DNA of 64,000 nt from Rhodeus uyekii (Eukaryota > Chordata > Actinopteri > Cypriniformes > Acheilognathidae): NCBI GenBank assembly GCA_037043235.1, contig JAWRVZ010000112.1:1550001-1614000 (forward strand), read 5' to 3'. Below the pieces are notes generated by a model. The model was not told the origin of the DNA and did no database searches. It was given only the letters and a program-made list of their open reading frames with translations. Each line of letters starts with the position of its first letter. Position 1 is the stretch's first letter. Made by a program: the position numbers and the translations under genes. Positions 57,425 to 64,000 of the stretch are shown piece by piece.

Positions 57425-57605
57425 CTGCAGAGCCCAAGTTCGCTTCAGCTTGAGATCAGAAACAGATTGCTGGACATTCTCCCTCAGGACTTTTTGGTAG
57501 ACAGCAGAATTCATGGTTCCATTTATCACAGCAAATCTTCCAGGTTCTGAAGCAGCAAAATAGACACAGACACATTGGTTTGACCCATCACTGTAAAGAT
57601 CTCAT
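57425..57605 (-). mobile_element. Tc1-like transposase fragment
   Basis: Minus-strand sequence matching the stretch of fish Tc1 transposases before the second catalytic Asp (TCCCTCAGGACTTTTTGGTA, GTTCCATTTATCACAGC on the plus strand). Short, no ends found. Confidence 0.5.
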
Positions 57606-57769
57606 GTACAACAGGACAAAAGTAAGTCCGTTGGACGAAACTGCTCTGAAACTGCTTGACAGTGAGTGACTGGTCCAGCTTTAACTCGTTCACGGCTGAG
57701 AGAATCGATGTGATGTGAACAGGAGACAGATGTGCCTGCATCATCACCGATTCCTATATCACACCTAGA

Positions 57770-57910
57770 AAAATGTTCCTCTGGGTAGGAGATAGTAGAC
57801 TTTTCTGGGCCTTAAGACTCAGCCCCAACTTCCTGACATGCATGACAATAACATCTCAATATCGAGCTGCAAGGTGTTCAAATCAACCAATTGTCGACTT
57901 AACTTAGTAT
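57770..57910 (-). mobile_element. short DIRS-like fragment
   Basis: Resembles 48720-48790 (GCCCCAACTTCC, CATCTCAATATCGAGCTGC against the corresponding stretch there). Confidence 0.35.
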
Positions 57911-58084
57911 GTAGATGCCCTGGAGTCGCAGTGAAGCCAAACTTTATTTCATAATAATTTGGTTGGGCAGGTATTCCTGAGGAGGGGGTTCAGTGTATGG
58001 GTCTGGGTTATTTCAGACATAAATCCCTTTGGACCGGGACTAAAATTAGGGAAAGCAAAATGAGATTCATCGTGGCTTTGTTTG

Positions 58085-58918
58085 TTATTTTTCTACAAGG
58101 AAGGCTCCCTTAAAATATCAGTATTTTCTGAAATCTGTCATTTACCGGCTTTGTCTATCTGATAATTACACAACAAGATAAACAGTCATGGTTTTGCATG
58201 CGTCTTTTGGAAAACTGAATAATAAAAGAAAAAAAACCATAGCAACATCATAAAATTGATGTGACTGTGTGAGGATTAGCAGAACTTTAGCCCATGACTG
58301 ACCTTTTACATTTACATGTCCAGTCTATCACCTTGAATTAATGTTTTTTTTTTAATGCTTCTTTGTTTATGATTGGGATTGACACACATTGTAACAGAGG
58401 GTGACTCACAGGCAGGGATCTACGTGTGTCTTTATTAAGAGTGGTCGTACGGGCAGAAGGTCAGGGCAAACAGAGATCATTCAGAAAGGCAGCAGACAGA
58501 ATCAGGTACGATAATCCTGGCTGTTTTTCAAGACAGGCGGATATCAATCACAAGCGTCATTCAAGGCACAGGTCGGGGCAGGCAGAACAGAATCAAACAC
58601 AGGCAAACAGGCAGGAATAGTAACGCTCAGAAATGACAACCATGGCTAATCAAGACTTCGCAGTGTGTGCATGTGTGAAGGAGTCTTTTATAGTTCATAT
58701 GATGGGAAACAGCTGGTGTAACAAACAGTCCTAATGGTGTCCAGCTGGTGTGTAATCAGTCCAATGTGTGGGTTGCTGGGAAATGTAGTGTGTAGTGTAG
58801 TGTCAGTATATGTGTGAGCTCCCTCTGGTGGCCATGGAGGGGAGCGCAGAGCTCATAATCATAACACACATCACACATTGTCTTGGGCCAGTGTAGCAGA
58901 ATGAATATGAACTTGTAT
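58085..58918 (+). pseudogene. inverted type-1 IL-17 upstream region without its gene
   Basis: Read on the plus strand this is the upstream region of the type-1 gene in opposite orientation to all other copies: TCTACAAGGAAGGCTCCCTT, GATAAACAGTCATGG, CCATGACTGACCTTTT, CACACATTGTCTTGGGCCAG, GTGTAGCAGAATGAATATGA. It stops at 58918, before the promoter palindrome and TATA box. A solo LTR interrupts it. Confidence 0.75.
58390..58866 (-). mobile_element. solo LTR
   Basis: 477 bp, on the minus strand TGTTATGATTATG...CTCTGTTACA, with the 5-bp duplication CACAT (58385-58389, 58867-58871). Unrelated by eye to the other LTR families here. It carries a near-match to the CTCF core (GGCCACCAGAGGGAGC, minus strand). 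Confidence 0.85.
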
Positions 58919-59394
58919 AATATACAAGTTTCCCATTTTAAATTATATCACATTGAATAAAGTCATTAAAAAGTGGTGTAGTTCAATCAAGATATCTTAC
59001 GATAATCAGTCTGGTACAATAAGGGTTCTTGCACCTGAAACATGGAGTGTTGCATAAGAAAGCCTTTACAATTGTTAGGTGTGCCATCAATTTATTTTCT
59101 GCAAAGGCTAAATTAGGATGTGCAGCCAATGTAACTCTGAAATCTGATATTATTGTGATTTACGAAAATGTGTCAGCGGTTATGTCAAACAGATAAAAGC
59201 ATGAACAGCAAGTTTATCAAATTAAAAATACTAGACACCAAATTTTCACACAAAACAAATATCCTGTTACGAATGCGAATAAAAGTAAATTACTGGGAAT
59301 GTTTCATAGTAAGCGTGCTATTATAAGGCCTCTGTGTGGATGCATTGAAGATATTAAAAGATATTTTAATATGTACCTTCATATTATGAGTTTA
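58919..59394. other. non-coding spacer
   Basis: AT-rich; no gene recognised. Confidence 0.4.
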
Positions 59395-59750
59395 TCACAA
59401 GTCTTGTGCAGGCATTGTAGATATCTCTGTCATAAGCTCCTGAAATGCAGCCTACATTATACTTAGTTCAACAAAAATTCATTGGAATTTAATTTCAATA
59501 CAAAACACTGTGGAGTCTCACAAATACATCCACTTCTTTTGAGTATTATTTATAGAAGGAATATTCTAAATCAACTTTTTTTTTCTCATGCGCCATATGC
59601 TAAACCGGCTTGCGGCTAAATATTTGCGGCTCATTGCGAGAGTCTGTGGGTGATGTGAACAGCTTGTGGGCACTGACGAACCATTAGAGTTACAATAGAG
59701 TGAAAGGGAATTTCATCCTCTCAGTCATTCCTCTTATTTTTTATTTATAC
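59395..59750. other. conserved segment delta, copy 3
   Basis: Matches delta copies 1 and 2 with several small indels; CATGCGCCATATGCTAAAC is kept. Continues without the LTR found at 18.07 kb. Confidence 0.6.
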
Positions 59751-60587
59751 CTTAAATAAAAAATATCTTAATAGCAGTTTCCCTTGAACATCACTGTCTT
59801 CACTGCATTGTGTTTTCTCTTTGTTTTCCTTCTGCTTTATGTGTAAATGTCACTCCATGCACAGGGGGAAAAATAGATATACCCTGTGTAGGTGTTCATT
59901 CCCTCACCTGCCACATTTTATAAGGTGACATTATGGGAAATATTAAAAAACAATGTATGCAAATTTATAGTGTGAGAAAGAGGTTAGTGATGGATGAATA
60001 TGTTACACAAAATCAATGGGGTCTTATGAAAAATATTTAATTATATAAATCTACTTTTTTTGCAGTCACTTGTTCAGTGATCCTTGTAAAAGTACACCGA
60101 AATAATACCACAGTAATATGCACACATTTCCAAAATGACCTTCTCTAAAATCCCTTTCAGTTGAATATTTAAATACATTAAGTATATTGTGAATAGGGTA
60201 AATGGCATGGGTTTTTACATTTGAATTATCTTATTTTTTCTGAATTGTCTTATTTAAACAGATTTTTTTTCTTGTCCACTCGCTTTTCTTATCCTAATTT
60301 TAATCATTCATCTTGTATTAGATCATTATTGGAGGGCCACCAGTAGAAAAATTTAAATTCATGAAACAATCTGTAAACACAATTTATTTAGTATCCTTTT
60401 AATTTGATATATTTCAGTTGCTCTGCACATGCACAGTTAAAATACATCCGTATCTGTTAAATGTTATGATATATGTGATATGGGCAGTTATAATGATACT
60501 GTATACATCATTCAATTCACACATAAAAGCAAGTTTCTACCATGCTTAACACTTCTTTGAAATATGTTAAAATCATAAATTAATATG

Positions 60588-61271
60588 TGTGTAACCAACA
60601 ATCAATGTATAAACCTCTTCAGAGAGTCTCTAGGTGCCTTTGCTAACATAGATGCCTTATAAATATTTTTATTTGGTCTTTAATTCGTGCTGGTTTTACA
60701 TGCACTCCTAGCCTAAAGCATGACTCATCATATACAGCATTACAAATGAGCATCAGAACGACAGTTCATCAGATAGATACATTGTCAATCTATACATTAT
60801 TAGAAGAATAATGTGAAGGAACTGTACTTGCTTATATTTCCATGGATTCAGAGATATTTTGCTGATATAATTTAAAATGGAAATTTTTAGATTTTTTGTA
60901 ACACATTTTGTAACAAATTCTGCTGCTGTGCAGTTGCATGTGGAGCATCGGTTATGAACTGCGCTGGACAGTTTCGTCAACAGCAACATCAACTGGAAGC
61001 CAAAGCAGAAAAAAAAATAGAAAATGCTAATGCAATTATTATACAAGATGTTTTATATAAGTGTAAATTTTATATGAGCATAACGGACCTTCAAAATTTG
61101 ACAATGATGTGATATAGTACAAAATGACTGTACATCCATCTATAGATAAAAAGTTATTAAACAAATTATGAATTTATGAATAAACATTATTAACAAAGTA
61201 ACAAAAGTTTTGATAAATCCAATGAGTCAAGGAAAAAGCATCATGTAAATCACCAGCAATATAGACATCAT
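60588..61271 (-). pseudogene. IL-17 type-1 pseudogene, copy 3
   Basis: Exon 1 at 61254-61271 (MMSILL), exon 2 at 60832-60992 retaining the Cys cluster and SLNPWKY in place of SLSPWTY. The exon 2 donor is GCAAGT (a GC donor) instead of GTAAGT. A deletion of about 40 bases has removed the exon 3 acceptor and the VDMDRIPK stretch. The rest of exon 3 (about 60588-60757) is shifted and the terminal Gly-Cys-Thr-Cys reads Gly-Tyr-Thr-His. Clearly inactive. Confidence 0.85.
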
Positions 61272-61339
61272 TATATAGATCAGCTTTAGTTTTTTCCAAC
61301 AGTCCAGTAATTAGATGAAAACTTTTTTGGTTCCTGAAC

Positions 61340-61868
61340 TGCATTTATACTCACTGCGAGCCGGCCCATCAATGAAGGATGTGATCCACTGACATGCAAA
61401 TAAATTTGCACATGTTTACAGACTCCATCCGGGTTCCACGCTTTACAGTTTCCATAATGGAATCAGAGAGGAGACTCTCATATTCATCCTGCTACATTGG
61501 CCCAAGGCAATGTGTGATGTGTGGCAATCCCAATCATAAACAAAGATAAAAAATACTAAACAATGTACCATTCATTCAAAGTGTTGATAGACTGGAGTAA
61601 ATGGAAAAGGTCAGTCGTGGACTAAATTTCTGTTAATCCTCCCACAGTCACATCAATATTATGATGTTGCTATATTTTCTTTTTAATTATCCAGTTTTCC
61701 AAAAGTCACATGCAAAGCCATGATCGTGTAGTGTAATTATCAGATAGGCAAAGCCGGTAAATTACAGATTTCAGAAAATACTGATATTTTAGGGGAGCCT
61801 TCCTTGTAGAAAAATAACAATCAAAACCATGATGAAATATCAAACTGGTGATGAATATTTAAAGATAT
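61340..61868 (-). promoter_or_regulatory. upstream region of the third type-1 copy
   Basis: TATA box near 61343-61348 and the same conserved upstream block as at 20.33 and 36.21 kb, extending to the duplicated GGGAGCCTTCCTTGTAGAAA segment. Confidence 0.5.
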
Positions 61869-62030
61869 ACTGGTGCTGGTCATAAAATTAGAATATTATC
61901 AAAAAGTTGATTTATTTCAATAATTCCATTCAAAAAGTAAAACTTGCATATTATATTCATTCATTAGATTAAAGATTATAGCTGACATCTAAGAAAAATA
62001 CCAAATTCAGTATCTCAGAAAATTAGAATA

Positions 62031-62370
62031 CAGTGATCCCTCGTTTATCGCGGTTAATGTGGACCGGAACCCTCCATGATAGGTGAAAATCCACGAAGTA
62101 AAAGGGAGATAAAAGGGAGATTCTTCTGAGTCAGATACAGCTTCACCTGGGGAAGGTAAGGGCTTAACGAAAAGTTAATTTCGAACACAACACTAAGATA
62201 CGCGAGACACAGTTGACAGTGTGAACGAAAGTGGCGAGACACTGGAAGAAGCTGGGAGAGGATGAGATGATGTGCATCCTGGGAAACCGTTTCTCTTGCG
62301 AATCACGATGAAACAACGCTGCTTTCTGCAATACGGAGGCCGATATGGCGTTATTTTTCAATTTTTATTT
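62031..62370 (+). mobile_element. Tigger/pogo-like element
   Basis: Starts CAGTGATCCCTCGTTTATCG, the pogo/Tigger-type terminus, right after a TA. The right end is not clear; no transposase. Confidence 0.55.
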
Positions 62371-62374
62371 TCAG

Positions 62375-62790
62375 TAGTGTGGCATGGAGTCGAACAGTCT
62401 GTGGCACTGCTCAGGTGTTATGAGACCCCAGGTTGCTCTGATAGTGGCCTTCAGCTCTTCTGCATTGTTGGGTCTGGCAAATCACATCTTCCTCTTCACA
62501 ATACCCCATGGATTTTCTATGGGGTGAAGGTCAGGCGAGTTTGCTGGCCAGTTAAGGACAGGGATACCATGGTCCTTAAACCAGGCACTGGTTGCTTTGG
62601 TATTGTGTACAGGTGCCAAGTCCTGTTGGAAAATGAAATCTGCATCTCCATAAAGTAGGTCAGCAGCAGGAAGCATGAAGTGCTCAAAAACTTCCTGGTA
62701 AACGGCTGCGTTGACCTTAGACCTCAGAAAACACAGTGGACCAACACCAGCAGATGACATGGCACCCCAAACCATCACTTACTGTGGAAA
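62375..62790 (-). pseudogene. Tc1-family transposase C-terminal fragment
   Basis: Minus-strand frame with the second catalytic Asp (FIFQQDLAPVH) and the third acidic residue (SPDLHPIENPWG), then a shifted continuation (NAEELKATIRATWG, PEQCHRLFDSMP). Different family from the element at 23.1 kb. Confidence 0.8.
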
Positions 62791-62904
62791 CTTTAGACTG
62801 GACCTCAAGCAACGTGGATTGTGTGCCTGTCCTCTCTTCCTCCAGACTCTAGGAACCTACTTGAGACTCTAGGATTTCCAAAGGAAATACAAAATTTACT
62901 TCCA

Positions 62905-64000
62905 TGAAGGGAACTCGACACTGCATCGAACGCATATGGGAACACCTTAGTGTGATTGTCTCTTGAAGCGCAATGAAATCCAGGTGTGCGAGTGCACGTC
63001 GCCAGGGGTGACGTCATGAGCCAGGAGTATAAAGAGCGCGCCGTACCCAGAAGTGGTAGCTTTAGTGTCTTAAACAAGTGCTCGAAGCTAACGTGTGTGG
63101 TGCATTTGCTGGCTATGAGTCTGTTTTCTGAAACACTTACCTTATTCTATGGCGGATACACAGTCTTTTAGGCGTTGTGTCACTCCCTGCCCGCGTTTCA
63201 TCACATGTTTGGGCGAGGACCATGCACGCTCAGTGCTCAAGGGCTCTGAGTGTGCAGAGTGTTTGTGGCTGCCGCTGCGCACTCTCCACTCAAGCCTGGC
63301 CGTTTTTGAGGGAACTGCTCAGGCTCACGGTCCTTGTGGGTCTGGCTCCGCTGCAGCTGAGGCTCAGCAGCGGTCGAGCTCATGGGGATCGCAGTTGGAT
63401 TTAGCAGCAGGGCTGGAGATGGGCGATGCCTTTTCTCCTCCCTTACCTGCTGAATCCGCCCTCACTCAGGATCCGGAAGCTCACCATGAGGTGATTACTT
63501 CCGACCTGGGTGAGGACACGATACTGAACCTCTCCAGTTCTGAGAAGCTGGATGTGGATGTGGTCTCGAGTGGCCAGCCGAGCCGAGGGACATTCATCCT
63601 AAAAGTAGGCTGGACGAGCATTACCTACCTACCTGGGTACAGCCTCAGCGTCGGGGTTTGTAATTTTTCCCGGACCTCCACACCAAGGTGTCGAGGTCTT
63701 GGAAGCGGCCCGCCTCCCACAGAGTGCATAGCAGTGTGTCCGCTAACTATGCTACTCTTGTGGGAGCTAAAGAACGCGGCTATGGGGCGATGCCTAGAGT
63801 GGAGGAGGCGCTGGCTAATTACCTCTCCCCCCATTAATCGCAGCCCCTGAAAACCCCGACGCTGCCCACCATTGAAAATGTAACCCGTAAGGGTTTGGTG
63901 GGGCATACTCATACAATGCAGCGTCAGGGCATACTCTGCGGCTGGTCAGGCTGCAGCGTGACTACACACATCATTGCTGCAAGCCTACCAGCCGGAGTTG
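62905..64000 (+). mobile_element. DIRS-like retrotransposon, 5' part
   Basis: Starts with the inverted terminal block (GAAGGGAACTCGACACTGC) and a promoter region (GTGACGTCATGAGCCAGG, AGTATAAAGAGCGCGCC), then the first gene. It runs off the window. Confidence 0.75.
63149..63850 (+). pseudogene. DIRS gag-like ORF, frameshifted
   Basis: Starts at ATG 63149 (MADTQSFRRC). Residues about 10-45 form a Cys-rich region with TCLGEDHARSVLKGSECAEC, the signature of first-gene products of fish DIRS elements. SSWGSQLDLAAGLEMG and LNLSSSEKLDVD follow. At about 63600 the expected protein continues in another frame (for example KERGYGAMPRVEEALANYL near 63770), so the annotated frame after that point is out of register. 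A stop (TAA) lies near 63836 in the continuing frame. Confidence 0.75.

Larger units (their letters stand above)
61869..62795 (-). mobile_element. Tc1-like element remnant, interrupted
   Basis: The left terminal repeat (ACTGGTGCTGGTCATAAAAT, then TAGAATATTATC) lies at 61869-62030 and a transposase fragment at 62375-62790. A Tigger-like element separates them. The far end is truncated. Confidence 0.7.

Overview
This is vertebrate, almost certainly cyprinid-type teleost, nuclear DNA: intron-containing host genes with GT-AG splicing, AT-rich intergenic sequence, and a dense fish transposon load (Tc1, hAT, DIRS with inverted terminal repeats, gypsy, ERV, CR1/L2-like LINEs, tRNA-derived SINE). Bacterial features (operons, RBS, CRISPR) are absent and not expected. 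Species cannot be fixed from the sequence alone.

Layout. 0-1 kb: the 5' end of ribosomal protein gene rps21 on the minus strand (exons 1 and 2), with SINE and LINE pieces in the following intron. 1.37-9.33 kb: five head-to-tail copies of a non-coding element with Helitron/Helentron-like ends, carrying eight near-identical CTCF-like motifs. 9.96-15.61 kb: a young LTR element (identical 633-bp LTRs, tRNA-Cys primer site) with no intact genes, an endogenous-retrovirus derivative. 16.2-18.7 kb: two copies of another LTR family.

17.6-61.9 kb: the main host content, a tandemly duplicated interleukin-17 family cluster on the minus strand. Two gene types alternate: type 1 (IL-17-like with a Ser-Pro-Trp-x-Tyr motif and Gly-Cys-Thr-Cys end) and type 2 (more divergent, same three-exon architecture and same Gly-Cys-Thr-Cys end). 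One gene of each type looks intact (19.4-20.3 kb and 25.0-25.8 kb). Two type-1 copies are pseudogenes (35.2-36.1 and 60.6-61.3 kb), one type-2 copy is an orphan last exon (46.5 kb), one type-2 copy is entirely deleted leaving its flanks fused (39.3 kb), and a type-1 promoter region without a gene lies inverted at 58.1-58.9 kb. Each block also carries conserved non-coding segments (called alpha, beta, gamma, delta here), of which alpha and beta are related to each other and share a kappaB-like core.

The duplicated blocks act as empty sites for one another, so many insertions can be delimited exactly: a Tc1 element at 23.1-24.7 kb, a gypsy element at 39.5-41.6 kb, a DIRS-like element at 47.1-49.6 kb, a 6.3-kb element at 49.7-56.0 kb whose two ends differ (split direct repeats, Ngaro/PAT-like) and which contains a hairpin minisatellite, and a solo LTR at 58.4-58.9 kb. 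The right end (62.9-64 kb) enters a plus-strand DIRS element with a frameshifted gag-like ORF. Everything was read by eye; identities are approximate unless stated as exact.
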